Assembly (NCBI GenBank): GCA_016800925.1
Contig: JABCPU010000108.1
Span: forward strand, 116,777-180,776
Direction: 5' to 3'
DNA from: Suillus spraguei
Taxonomy: Eukaryota; Basidiomycota; Agaricomycetes; Boletales; Suillaceae
Length of the DNA: 64,000 bases
This document shows, piece after piece, positions 1 to 10,357 of this stretch. Position 1 is the stretch's first letter. Each line of letters begins with the position of its first letter. The notes beneath the pieces were generated by a model. It had not been told where the DNA came from. It saw only the letters and a program-made list of their open reading frames with translations, and ran no database searches. Position numbers and translations under genes: made by a program.

Positions 1-655
1 CCTCAGACGAGGAAAGATCTCGTCAAACGCAATCCCCCATAGATATCCACCATTCGACGTTCACAACCATACGTTGATAGCATCTCAGCGGTCTGCATTC
101 ATATTTATGAGTTGCATCGAATTGAAACACAACAACTTGAACAAATGGAAGGTGGGTTATTTTTGCTTGATTGCTGTGAAGAAAGCGTTACCTAAACCAA
201 CACAGCAAGGTGCTTACCCCACGTGTAGACAATGTATATGGTACGTAATTTTTGCAGCATGTGTTCCGGTTCCAGAATGTGACGGATGCCAATTCCGAAC
301 GACTATTAGCATGTTCCGGTATCTCGCATCAGTGCAGGGAGACTCGTACGTTTTTTGGGGGGTTTTACGAAGGCAATACAATGCTGTATGATCATAGGAG
401 TAGGAGAAGAAGGCTAACGTACGTGAAAATGTGCTCAATATAAATCCACAGGTTCTTGGGTCTATTCGTTCAGAGCAGGGTTCCCGAGCCTTCGAGGACG
501 AGAACTCCTTGTATCCCTTCCAGCGCTCTTAGAGAGTCTCCAAGTCACCGCCGTTATCAGAGGTCGCCAATTGTGAGATTATCACCATCCATATGACATT
601 TGCTGCTTTCTAACATTCCTAGACTATTTTCAAGTCACCGGACGGCGTTCTTACC
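1..655 (+). repeat. Duplicated upstream flank of HET gene, copy 1
   Basis: This stretch precedes HET1 and has no gene of its own. It is visibly homologous to 9,713-10,357 and to 21,361-21,982, which precede the other two HET genes. Shared landmarks are CTCGTCAAAC near the left end, GAACAAATGG in the middle, and the CATTCCTAGACTATTTTCAA segment about 40 bp before the start codon. The shared flank shows that the HET genes were copied with their promoters. Short ORFs here are not conserved between copies and I do not call them. Confidence 0.8.
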
Positions 656-2230
656 ATGAGCGCCTCTGCTGCCGCAACAGACAGCCACGACCCCCTCAAA
701 AATCTCGTTCAGGACGTATTCAACGAATATGTCACCAATGAGATGCCCATTCACCTACTTCATATCACCAAAGACGACGAGAAGACAAAAGTCCAACTCG
801 TGGACAGGGATTTCGTTACGGAGCACTTCAAGAATAAAAAGGTTCCCGACAACATTTACGCATATTTTGCTGACAAGATGCTCGTGGACGGGGAGGAGAG
901 AGAAGATCGTATCAGAGAGCGCGTGAAGAAGGAGCTGAAATATGCTATTTTCTCGCATAGGTGGGGCGAGCAAGAGCCTCTGTTTCATGAGATGTCGAAG
1001 GAACCGATGGAAGTCCCTGATGTCCACAGGCCAGGATGGAAGAAGCTTCAACGATTTTGTCGTGCAGCGAAGGATGTCCACGACTGCGAATTCGCTTGGA
1101 GCGATACGTGCTGCATAAACAAAATAAGCAGCTCAGAGTTGGACGAATCCATCCGTTCCATGTTTCGCTGGTACAGAAATTCCCATGTATGCATCACTTT
1201 CCTTTCGAGAACGGCAGACTTCGTTGCTCTTAAACTCCAGGAGAAGGAAAAAGAAATTGACGCTTGGTTCGAAAGAGGATGGACGCTTCAAGAGCTCCTT
1301 GCTCCATCGCAAATCAAATTCTACGGATCAAACTGGGAGCCCCTCACAGGCTCTATGAACGACAGATGCAACAAAGACATCATGGATAAGATATCATCAC
1401 TCACTGGCATTGATATGAAAGATCTTGAATCATTCACTCCTGGTATAGACCGAGTGCCTGACAAGATGTTGTGGGCATCCAGGAGGCGAACGACTCGCAC
1501 CGAAGACATGGCGTACTCCCTCATCGGAATATTCGACATCAGCCTCATGATTACGTATGGTGAAGGCAACAGAGCCTTCTTCCGTCTCATGGAGGAGATA
1601 ATAAAGAGATACGACAAATGGGATGTGTTTTTATGGAGCGGTCGTTGTTCCCGCTTTAACGCGGCTCTCCCAGATGCTCCGGACTCTTATACTCCGCGCT
1701 GCCATGCTCCGCACTGCGCTGCACCGCGCTGCCCTGCCCCGCATTGCCCTTCCCCGCACTGCTGTGCTACAGGGTGTATTAAAACACTCCAGAATACAAT
1801 TGACCTGGCCGCACACTACGAGTACGGAGATAGGTGCTTTGCCTTGACCAATCACGGACTCGAAATCCGGGTGCTCCTACTGACCGTCAATTTAAAGGAC
1901 ACCAGTGAAGAGTCACCTGACTCGAGATCGAGATGTCTTTCGTTCGAGCATGAACACTTTACGGTGAAGGCAAGGCACATTGGATCAAAGCCTGGCCGTT
2001 ATGATAAGAGCTGGGCAGTAGGTGTCCTGGACTATTCCATCGGCGATGGAGGGTACGTCGACAGATTTCCACGGGAAACCCCATATACCGCGTTCCTGCT
2101 GTCCTCAGATAAACATGTACCTGAACATCTACCAGCAACTGCAAAGTGGAAGAAAGAGATGACAAAGGAAGTTATTAGATTTAGTCCTCGCGATCACGTA
2201 CCAGGACCTGTGACTCTGTTATACCTTTAG
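656..2230 (+). CDS. HET-domain protein HET1
   Basis: An intact single-exon ORF of 524 residues. It has a heterokaryon-incompatibility (HET) domain at about residues 34-220: YAIFSHRW (96-103), AWSDTCCINK (147-156), SELDESIRSMFRWY (160-173) and WFERGWTLQELLAP (204-217). Next comes the usual HET extension with RRTTRTEDMAYSLIGIF and YGEGNRAFFRL (278-311). HET domains act as cell-death effectors in fungal non-self recognition; activity here is inferred. Residues 347-374 form an unusual Cys/His-rich run of five-residue units (xAPHC/xAPRC). The C-terminal 150 residues are conserved in the two paralogues but not recognised. There is no signal peptide, so it is probably cytosolic. The start ATG sits in a context shared by all three copies. 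The gene converges on the NACHT gene at 4,289-8,359. Confidence 0.92.
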   Translation: MSASAAATDSHDPLKNLVQDVFNEYVTNEMPIHLLHITKDDEKTKVQLVDRDFVTEHFKNKKVPDNIYAYFADKMLVDGEEREDRIRERVKKELKYAIFSHRWGEQEPLFHEMSKEPMEVPDVHRPGWKKLQRFCRAAKDVHDCEFAWSDTCCINKISSSELDESIRSMFRWYRNSHVCITFLSRTADFVALKLQEKEKEIDAWFERGWTLQELLAPSQIKFYGSNWEPLTGSMNDRCNKDIMDKISSLTGIDMKDLESFTPGIDRVPDKMLWASRRRTTRTEDMAYSLIGIFDISLMITYGEGNRAFFRLMEEIIKRYDKWDVFLWSGRCSRFNAALPDAPDSYTPRCHAPHCAAPRCPAPHCPSPHCCATGCIKTLQNTIDLAAHYEYGDRCFALTNHGLEIRVLLLTVNLKDTSEESPDSRSRCLSFEHEHFTVKARHIGSKPGRYDKSWAVGVLDYSIGDGGYVDRFPRETPYTAFLLSSDKHVPEHLPATAKWKKEMTKEVIRFSPRDHVPGPVTLLYL

Positions 2231-2520
2231 CATGACTTTCGTTATCAAGCGCCTACTCCTAGATTTTCGGCCCATTATGTTTGCGTACGCGCTCTCGATG
2301 TATATGTTGATCGTTAGTTATACCATAACACTGTCAACCGCTAGAATTATGGGTCTAATACGTGCCTTGAAGTACACATACTTCTCCTCACTCGCCATCA
2401 TCATAGGCATTGCAGTGCTCCCTGCAAAGGGTTGTGCAAGCTAGGTCGGTATTGTTGGACGCGCAGATCCTCTGGCAGGGTTAGTGTTGGTGTGAAACAT
2501 TGGCGAAAGGAAGGTTTGAG

Positions 2521-2612
2521 CCCAGATAGCCGAGCGCTAGGCTAAAAAAAGCATCAGCTCATGAATCTGGTCTCTTTGGGGGCGTGAGTTCGAATCTGAG
2601 ACACTCTGTTCA
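2521..2612 (+). pseudogene. Decayed tRNA-Leu relic
   Basis: Homologous to the intact tRNA-Leu at 23,848-23,958. It keeps CCAGATAGCCGAGCG (acceptor/D-arm), the intron-like CAGCTCATGA, TCTGGTCTCTTTGGGGGCGTGAGTTCGAATC split across the variable and T arms, and the terminal TCTGTTCA. The D-arm and anticodon region are scrambled by an A-run and the T-stem no longer pairs. It lies about 290 bp after the HET1 stop, the same relative place as in the other two units. Confidence 0.75.
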
Positions 2613-4288
2613 AACGTTGTTGGTAGACACAGTTTTTGGATTTTTACATAAGCGTTTCATTTCAGTGGTTTTGCAGATGAGCCATCTGCATCAAGCAAAA
2701 CCACTGCTTAACTTGCGCGTATTACGGACACTTACGAACGCTTACCACTTCAGTAGTACACTCATGGATTGGTGGAGATGCCCTTCACTGTTTATTTCTC
2801 CATTCTAAACTCACGAGAAATGCAAATTGCAAGTTTCAACTTGAGTATTGATATGGAGATTTCCTGTTCCCGGAAGGTTTTCGTACTATAATGAAAAGCC
2901 GTCACAGCGACGGCAACACTAAGCAGACAAACAGTAACGTGGAAGAGTGTATGATTGATGCGGCGGTAAGAAAGAGTGAATCCTACATCTGGATACGTTA
3001 CGCTATATGTATATACGGGGTAGTGTCCTATACGGTGTCCAATCAGGTGAGTGAAAGTGTGTTGCGTCATCGTCTGTGCATAGTAAGCGTCATGCTTACA
3101 TATAAAGTAGTTGCTTTTTTAACTTTCGCTTTCGGTCAGCGTTTTTGGCAAAGTCCCTCGCTCACCGACCGTTTCAAATATCAGATGGCAGTCAGTCGCA
3201 ACCCACAGACTCAGATGTTCAAACATGCTGGAAAATGGTCCTTGTCTACTTGCAGTACAGGACGTCGCAGTAAGTGAAGACACAAAAGTATCTTGAATTT
3301 AACACCTTGATTGTTTGCCACAGTACCTTATTTCATGTGTCAAGCGCATTTCTAATATATTTCTATAAGAACACGAAGTACTCTACAGAAGGCGAGGGAT
3401 ATTGAAGTGTATCTTGCCGCCATCGAATGAATATTACATAGGGATGGGTTGACCTACAAGCATGTATGTAAAATATGTCTTAATGAAAGGACTCTGGCTT
3501 GGAGAACCAGGGTTCCAGTCAGACATGTTGGGGATGAATCAATGGTCGATGTAGAGCGACTCGTTGACATCACTCACTAGCAGGATTTATACCACGGGGC
3601 AGCCTGAGTGAGTGCCTGGATGGACTATCATTGTCATATGATCCAAAGACAATTGTTTTCGAGGGAGACGAAGAGACAACGATCTCGCTAAAATGTTAGA
3701 GTTGCAGAAACTGAGTAGCCCATTTAACTCAAATGATGAGGAATTTGGAGGCTTACCTTTGACAAAACTGTAGTGTCTTGCACAATGAGGGCTTGGTTGC
3801 TTGACAAGGTTACCTGCAGTTGGTGGTAACCACCACCATGTGCGGCTTGTCGCAGGTCAGTGTGTAGTACAAATACATGTAAAACTTCAAACTTCAAACA
3901 TTGAAGTCCATCGGTGTCTGTCGGGTTCTAACCCTTTCTGGGAACCGAAATTAAAATGGTACAAACAAAGAGTTGACAACTCTTGACCGTGACAACTTAA
4001 GAATTGAGCACGCCTATTGGGATCCTGAAAAGTCCATGCATTATGAGCATATCTACTGTAAATATATTTTCACGTAAGTACAGGCGTCGAGGATTTTTCG
4101 CGCATCATTGAAGAAAGTGTCAATACTCCGTAGGCTTGCGTGCTCCTGAGTAAGTAAACTAAGCTTACAGTGGCACCGTCGACACTTCAGTAACGTGATG
4201 GTATGAACCCGATAACTTCAAGCTGGTTACTAAGGTGACCCCGAGGTTTGGAGGGGACGTTGCTACATGCGCACGTGAGGTCGTGAGT
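2613..4288. other. Gene-poor gap between HET1 and NLR1
   Basis: I see no supportable gene in these 1.7 kb. Open frames at 2,891-3,277 and 3,801-3,986 have no recognisable domain. The corresponding gap in unit 2 is only about 170 bp between the tRNA relic and the 3' end of the NLR2 reading frame, so unit 1 either gained sequence here or unit 2 lost it. The final exon of NLR1 may lie here (see that entry). Confidence 0.5.
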
Positions 4289-7200
4289 CTAAACAACCAT
4301 TGAAATAATACGCACCTTTGCAACTTTCTCGCCTTCTGATAAGATAGTGAGACAAGATTGTAAATCCTTCAAACACCATTGCCTCGTGAGCCAGGAGAGG
4401 AGATTATGGTCCCAGAAAGACTGAAATATGTGGGTGAGCTTCTCGTCCCATGGATTCGGAGCTCGTGAGAGATGAACAACCCAGTTTTGACATGCGTAGT
4501 TGAGAGCGTCAGAAGCGGATCGACTTTCTTCCCGTGCTTCATATGCGAAACTCGAAAAAGCCTCCATTGCACGAATGATCTCTATGTCTGGTGGAAGGCG
4601 ACCATGTAGTGACATCGCAGGGGAATGATTCTGGTGCCTCAATGCTATGAATGCTGGAAACATCAAGAAATCCGGCAAGCTCTTGAACTGCTGGATAACT
4701 TGAAAAGCTGGGTGGAAACACATATCTGGGGCAATCATGAACTTTCTAAGCGCCTCCAAAGTGCTCGAGAATTCTTCTATGGTCACCCAGGTTGTAGTTA
4801 ACCGCCATGCTTGACCATGTGGCGTCAGCAGCCAGTCTCGCAGCCAGTCTCGCCCACCCTCTGTCTGCAGCCAGTCTCGCCCACCTTCTGTCTGCAGCCA
4901 CCTTCGCCCGCCCTCTGCCTGTAGCCACTTTCGCCCACCCTCCACCTGCAGCCAGCCTCGTCCATCCTCTGTCTGCAGCCAGTCTTCGCCACACAGGATC
5001 TGCAGCCAGTCTTCGCCACCAAGGATCTGCAGCCAGGTTTGTCCGCACTGGGTCTGCAGCCAGTCTTGCCCACCCTGTGTCTTCAGCCAATCTTCACCGC
5101 TCTGGGTCTGCAGCCAGCGTCGCCCATGCAAGGTCAGCAACCAGGATCCCCCACTCCTAGTCTGCGGCCAGTCTCGCCTGCCCAGGGTCTGCAGGCATTT
5201 TCGCGCAGCATGGGATTGCAGCCAACCTCGCCCGGCCTGGGTCTGTAGCCAGTTGCATCCAGCCTGGGTCTGTAACCAGTAGCGTCCAGCCTGGGTCTGC
5301 AGCCAATCTTGCTCGTTCGGGGTTTGCAAATTTCTCACGCGATGGATATGGAGCCAGGATTTATCCCACTGCGTCTGCACAAGGTCTGCGCTACTGAGAA
5401 TTGGAGGTGACGAAGGCGAGGACGAGGACGACGGCAGCTGGGAAGGTGGGAGCGAGGAGAGCTGGGCAGGTAGGAGCTGGGAGAGCTGGGAGGATAGGAG
5501 GGGGGGGAGCTGGAAAGATGGGAGGGGGGGGAGCTGGGAAGGTGGGAGTGACTCGGAGTGTTGCTGAGACGACACTGGCTTGAACAATAGTCGCCCGTCC
5601 TCAGTTTGGAACCAGCTTTGAGCTTCACCAATCCCTAGCCACACACCACTCTGGCTCTGCAACCAACCTTGGCCTCCCTCGGTCTGTACCCACACTTCCC
5701 CGTCCTCACTCTGCAACCAGTCTCGACCTTCCTTGGTTTTTAGCCACTCTCGCCCATCCTCAGTCTGCAACCAGCTTTGACCACCCTGGGTCTGTAGCCA
5801 CACTCGCCTGTCCGCACTCTGCAACCAGTCTTGTCCACCCTCAGTCCGCAACCAGTCTCGACCTCCCTCGGTTTGTAGCCACACTCGCGCGCCCTCAGTC
5901 TGCAACCAGCCCAGACCTCCATCGGTTTGGAGCCACACTCGCCCTTCCTCAGTCTGCAACCAGCTTTGACATCCATCGGTCTGTAGCCACACTCTCCCAC
6001 TCCCAGTCTGCGACCAGCGTTGAACTCGCTCGGACTGTAGCCACACTCGACCACCCTCAGTCTGCAACCACTCTTGACCTCCCTTGGTCTGTAGCCACAC
6101 TCCCCCACTCGCAATCTGCAACCAGCATTGACCCCCCTCGGTCAGTAGCCAAACTCGCCCGCTCTCGGTCTGCAACCAACTTTGACCTCCCTTTGTCTGC
6201 AGCCACACTCTTCCCCTGGTAGTCGGTAACCAGCCTTGACAATCATCGGTCTGTAGCCACACTCGCCCGTCCTCCGTCTGCAACCAGTCTTGCCCACTCT
6301 CAGTCCGCAACCAGCTATAATGTCCCTTGCCCCATAGCCACACTCGCCCATCCTTTGTCTGCAACCAGTCCTTGCCTCCCTCAGTCTGTAGCCACACTTG
6401 CCCGTTCTCAGTCCACAACCAGCCAGAACTTCCCCTGGCTTGTAGCCACACTCGTCCATTCTCAGACTGAAACCAGCCTCGACCTCTATCTGTCTGCAGC
6501 CAGTCATACCCACCCTCAGTCCGCAACCAGCCATGACCTCCCTCGCTCTGTAGCCACACTTGCCCGCCCTCAGTCCACAACCAACTTTGACCTCCCTCGG
6601 TTTGTAGCCACACTCGCACGCCTCGGCTCTGCAGCCAGGCCTGTCCCCACTGTGTCAGCAACCATTGCGTTCCCCCGTCGGTCAGCAGCCAGTCCTGCCC
6701 CTTCTGGGTTAGTAACCAGTCTTTCCCTGCTGCAGTCTGCAGCCAGGCACGCCCGTCCAGAGTTTCTAGCCAGAATTGTAACTCCGAACTGCAATATCCT
6801 CGAAGCCATAGCAGACTTATAAGAACTTGCACGGGCTCAGGTGGCTGCACCATGAACGATGATAAGTATTTTAAGCTCTGGGGATCGTGAGATTCGACAG
6901 CGTGACTCCGCCTATTCAATTGTGAGAGCATGTCGAGGAGGGTCGTGCTTTCGGGAATCTCGCGCGCTATTAAGTGCATAGAGGAAAGCGCGAGTAGGGA
7001 GTGTGGTGATGTGATGTATTTCACTTGAGGGAGACTGCAATTGGACCGGTGGAAAACATAGTCACGAACGGATGAGTGATAGATGTTCACGGGGAGACTG
7101 TTGTCGGTGGGAACATCTATGAGAGACCGCAGTTGCACCAGCACTCTTTCGACGTCCCTTCCCTGACCAGGGCCAAGAAGTTTCGAGATTTGTGATATAG

Positions 7201-8359
7201 GCAGAGGATCTGCAAGGGCAGCTACAACGGACAGGTGCAGGTATGCTTGCGTCGCGTCGGCGCACGTGGAGAGAATGCGGTCGTACAACTTGTACACCTC
7301 CGTTCCTGGAAGCAGGTTACTCGCTAGTTCGAGCAGAAGCTCAAGTCGGTCGTAGGGATCATTGTGTCGATCATCGATGAACTTCATCATTGTGGAAGCT
7401 ACGATGAAACGTCTTCCAGCTCGGTTCGCTAGTCGCTCGAGCTGAACCTTCGTTGGCTGCGGAAAAGTGGGAAAGCGACTTTGCAGTTTTGTGAAGGAAT
7501 GCTGCAAGAAAAGATAGATGTCTTCGTCGACATCTGCGCCGTCTAGCGAGATGGTGGCAGCAACGCCCTGGCCGGAAATCTTCACTGGTATCTCACACAC
7601 GAGCGGGCGCACATCTTCGTGTTGCATGGCTTCATGAATATGCTCTTCCGAGCGGCTCGTAATTAGAATGTGGGTCACAGGCAGATCAGGATCCTGAAGA
7701 GCTTGGGCGAGCAAGGAAACGAGTTCAGCAACCTCGATTTCGGATTTGTTCTCATTCAAGGGTTCGATTGTGGGTTGATCAAGGGATTCTGGTGCGGAGT
7801 GATCAAAGGATTCCGTGCATTCATCAAGGGCATCAATAACAAACGCCAAAGGCGGACAGTCGCGCAGCCTAGATTTGAGCTGCCGCAGAGGTCGAGAAAA
7901 CAACGCCTCTATCTGGTTGCGAAGAGACCCGTCAGGGTGTAGGAGGGCAGGGTTATCGAGGATGGCTCTATTCACGTGCTGCCTAATGCTGGGGAAATTT
8001 CTGGCCAGCTGGTAGGCAAGCGTCGCAAAGAGACGATCAGTTGTACGCCGATTTGTGTGCTTGCGGGAGAAAAAGAATGTTCCGGCGAGCCGCTTCTCGA
8101 CATTCGTCTCCTCTGTCACTTTCAAGCCTCTCATCCTTTCGGCTACAGTAAAGGCAACAGCGGACTTTCCAACGCCCGCTGTGCCATGAAGCCAAATGAG
8201 TTGATTCTTCGATGTTTCGTCGAATACTTTGTAGATATAGTCGAGGAGGACCACTCGGGTGCCTTCCAGACATTGGGGATGGGGCAAGCGTTCACGAGAG
8301 TCATATTGAGCGCCCTTGACAGCGACCTGGGCCAACTTCTCCCAAGTGCCTTCGGACAT
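4289..8359 (-). CDS. NACHT (NLR/STAND) protein NLR1 with WLQT repeat array
   Basis: A 1,356-residue frame read from ATG at 8,359 (MSEGTWEKL, the same start as NLR2). After about 50 residues the NACHT NTPase begins: Walker A GTAGVGKS (59-66), Walker B FVIDALDE (173-180), sensor-like THILITSRSE (229-238). A winged-helix-like region follows to about residue 525. Then come about 44 copies of a nine-residue repeat (WLQTEGGRV-like), a Pro/Ser/Leu-rich linker, and about 18 more copies. The last 160 residues, including ACQNWVVHLSRAP, resemble the C-terminal flank of other basidiomycete NACHT proteins. STAND NTPases oligomerise on ligand binding; the array is the likely sensor (inference). There is no N-terminal effector domain, so the neighbouring HET protein is a candidate partner. 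The C-terminus runs through a consensus donor (AAG/GTGCG at 4,316), so a further 3' exon is likely. Upstream exons cannot be excluded. Confidence 0.88.
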   Translation of the reverse strand: MSEGTWEKLAQVAVKGAQYDSRERLPHPQCLEGTRVVLLDYIYKVFDETSKNQLIWLHGTAGVGKSAVAFTVAERMRGLKVTEETNVEKRLAGTFFFSRKHTNRRTTDRLFATLAYQLARNFPSIRQHVNRAILDNPALLHPDGSLRNQIEALFSRPLRQLKSRLRDCPPLAFVIDALDECTESFDHSAPESLDQPTIEPLNENKSEIEVAELVSLLAQALQDPDLPVTHILITSRSEEHIHEAMQHEDVRPLVCEIPVKISGQGVAATISLDGADVDEDIYLFLQHSFTKLQSRFPTFPQPTKVQLERLANRAGRRFIVASTMMKFIDDRHNDPYDRLELLLELASNLLPGTEVYKLYDRILSTCADATQAYLHLSVVAALADPLPISQISKLLGPGQGRDVERVLVQLRSLIDVPTDNSLPVNIYHSSVRDYVFHRSNCSLPQVKYITSPHSLLALSSMHLIAREIPESTTLLDMLSQLNRRSHAVESHDPQSLKYLSSFMVQPPEPVQVLISLLWLRGYCSSELQFWLETLDGRAWLQTAAGKDWLLTQKGQDWLLTDGGTQWLLTQWGQAWLQSRGVRVWLQTEGGQSWLWTEGGQVWLQSEGGHGWLRTEGGYDWLQTDRGRGWFQSENGRVWLQARGSSGWLWTENGQVWLQTEGGKDWLQTKDGRVWLWGKGHYSWLRTESGQDWLQTEDGRVWLQTDDCQGWLPTTRGRVWLQTKGGQSWLQTESGRVWLLTEGGQCWLQIASGGVWLQTKGGQEWLQTEGGRVWLQSERVQRWSQTGSGRVWLQTDGCQSWLQTEEGRVWLQTDGGLGWLQTEGARVWLQTEGGRDWLRTEGGQDWLQSADRRVWLQTQGGQSWLQTEDGREWLKTKEGRDWLQSEDGEVWVQTEGGQGWLQSQSGVWLGIGEAQSWFQTEDGRLLFKPVSSQQHSESLPPSQLPPLPSFQLPPLLSSQLSQLLPAQLSSLPPSQLPSSSSSPSSPPILSSADLVQTQWDKSWLHIHRVRNLQTPNEQDWLQTQAGRYWLQTQAGCNWLQTQAGRGWLQSHAARKCLQTLGRRDWPQTRSGGSWLLTLHGRRWLQTQSGEDWLKTQGGQDWLQTQCGQTWLQILGGEDWLQILCGEDWLQTEDGRGWLQVEGGRKWLQAEGGRRWLQTEGGRDWLQTEGGRDWLRDWLLTPHGQAWRLTTTWVTIEEFSSTLEALRKFMIAPDMCFHPAFQVIQQFKSLPDFLMFPAFIALRHQNHSPAMSLHGRLPPDIEIIRAMEAFSSFAYEAREESRSASDALNYACQNWVVHLSRAPNPWDEKLTHIFQSFWDHNLLSWLTRQWCLKDLQSCLTILSEGEKVAKVRIISMVV
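4805..6772 (-). repeat. 27-bp repeat array encoding WLQTxxGxx in NLR1
   Basis: Each 27-bp unit encodes nine residues starting with Trp: W-L-Q-T-x-x-G-x-x. About 44 units lie between 6,772 and about 5,590. About 18 lie between about 5,330 and 4,805. A Pro/Ser/Leu-rich linker (about 5,390-5,580, a GGGAGCTGGGA-type minisatellite on the plus strand) separates them. In the first block, units ending in Arg-Val alternate with units ending in Gln-Ser or similar, giving an 18-residue (54-bp) super-period. Copies are individually diverged. Confidence 0.93.
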
Positions 8360-9060
8360 ATCCAAAAACTGGTAATTATGTCAGAGATGGAGATAAGGGA
8401 AGATATACGGGTGGGTACACTCACGTTGACTCTTCAACAAGAGGACGACGATAAATTGATAATGGTAACGCAGATCAGTGAGATCAAGTCTTACTAGTCA
8501 AGTAAAGACAGTGCGATTAGAAACCATAGGAGCAGCAATTATCTTGCGACTTACCAGGACGCAAATCTAAGGATAGAAGGCAAAGTTATAACTTGGACTC
8601 TGGCAGGTAATGATGTCGTGAAACGATGTTTTGTATAGTAAGTCTGCCTAACGGCGGTGATCATGAAGCAGTGGGTAACGGAACAAACTCTGTCACTCAC
8701 AGTAGAGTGATAGAAATAAAAGGTGTCGAGATTGAATGGAATGATGTGGATGGAATGCAGCTGAAAGACGACAAAGCGCTTATCTGGCAGGTTTGCACAG
8801 CAGGTCACGGTAGATTGCCGTATCACTGCCGCACCGAAACATAAATTCAACTTCAACTTATTGATAGTTTTCGACAAGTACAACAAGTACTTTCCTCATG
8901 GATCATACGAACTTTGAGAAGCTGAATTTACATAAATTTGAACAGGTTGGGTGTGTTGCAACTTGCGCCGCCGGCGTGCGAGCGGTGAGTCTTAATATTT
9001 ATTGAAAACACACAAGTGACAAACTCAAACACGAGAGTTTGTCTCAGAGGCCCATTCGGC
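8360..9060. other. NLR1 upstream region
   Basis: Intergenic sequence upstream of the NLR1 start. No recognisable gene; the frames at 8,551-8,886 and 8,626-8,844 have no domain and are not shared with unit 2. It should contain the NLR1 promoter and possibly a short 5' exon. Confidence 0.4.
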
Positions 9061-10357
9061 CCAGCTAAATAAAATTCCAGCTTCCCAACACCTGTACGCT
9101 ACTTGTCAGTAGCAAGTTCTCACCGACTATCCTGTTATCCTTGATTCTTGAAGGAGAACACGTGCGCCATTGGGTGCGTAATCCAGTACCCGTATGTAAA
9201 AGCACGAGGATATACACGGGTTGGCCTTATTTTTTGGAACACAATAGTTTGGACAACGTTGAGTGGTTTTAACCAGTGCAGGAGACAGTCTTACCGGTTT
9301 GCAACTTGAGAGGTAGAATGCGATTGGAGGATATGATGGCTTCATACTCGCCATGCTGTTCCATGTTATGTACACACTTCAAGCCGAGGGCTTGGCAGAG
9401 GCTGGCTTTGACGTACAAGCTGTGCAAACCAAGAATGAGAGTGAGGAGAGACGAAGAGTGTAAGAGTAGGAGATGAATGGGCATTTAGACTGGCCTGTGA
9501 ATAAGAGGTATAGCAATCGCTAACTGCCCGTCCAGCCTGTCTAGTTTCTTTCCCTGTACTTTAATACTGACGTCAATTGTTCACATCCAGCGCAGATGAG
9601 GCAATGGCGAGGACTAGCACATTCATTGTAAAATAGTATGTCTGTCTTGTCTTGTAGGCGTATCACTCAGTATGACGTTTTTATTTACTGCAACAGCGCA
9701 CAGTGGCTGCATCCTCAGATCTCGTCAAACACAATTCCCATAGACATGCACCACTCGACGTTCACAACCATGCATTCATAGCATCTCAGCCATCTGCGTT
9801 CACATCTTTGAGTTGCATTGAATTGAGACACGACAGCTTGAACAAATGGAATGCAGGTTACTTTTTACTTGATCGCTGTGAAGAAAGCGCTACCTCAACC
9901 AACACAGCAAGAGGTGCTTACCCCACGTGCAGACAATGTATATGGTACGTAACTTTTTCATTATGTGTTCCAGTTCTAGAATGTATCGGATGTTCATTCC
10001 GAACAATCATCAGCGGGTTCCGGTATCTCGCATGAAGTGGAGGGGGACTCATACAGGTTTTTTCGGGTTTCACGAAGGCAATGCATTGCTGTATCAATGG
10101 CGTAGGAGAAGAAGGTCAATGTACGTGATAATGTCCTCAATATAAATTCACAGGTTCTCGGGTCTGTTCGTTTAGAGCAGGGCTCCCAAGGCTTGAAAGT
10201 AGAGAACTTCTTGTATCCCTTCCAGAGCCTTTAGGGAGTCTCTCAGTCACCACCGCTATCAGAGGTCGTCAACTGTGAGCTTATCACTATGCATACAACA
10301 TTTGCTACTTTCTAATATTCCTAGACTATATTCAAGTCACTGGACGACGACCTTACC
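9061..10357 (+). repeat. Duplicated upstream flank of HET gene, copy 2
   Basis: Three parts of this block recur elsewhere. Positions 9,061-9,125 (CCAGCTAAATAAAATTCCAG through TGTACGCTACTTGTCAGTAG) match 16,750-16,815 and mark the unit boundary. Positions 9,190-9,690 match 20,843-21,340. Positions 9,713-10,357 match the flanks of HET1 and HET3. No gene is called; short ORFs differ between copies. The block shows that amplification of the locus included more than a kilobase upstream of each HET gene. Confidence 0.78.

Noticed and set aside
2232..2444. Small plus-strand ORF just after HET1
   Set aside because: The homologous 3' flanks of HET2 and HET3 do not keep the frame, so it is untranslated sequence.
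2891..3277. 128-codon ORF between HET1 and NLR1
   Set aside because: No domain, no counterpart in unit 2, ordinary for a random frame.
4805..6772. CRISPR-like regular repeats
   Set aside because: Units are contiguous coding repeats without spacers, in a eukaryotic gene.
4807..6822. Plus- and minus-strand repeat frames over NLR1 (for example 6,355-6,822)
   Set aside because: Same artefact of the 27-bp period; only the frame continuous with NACHT is real.
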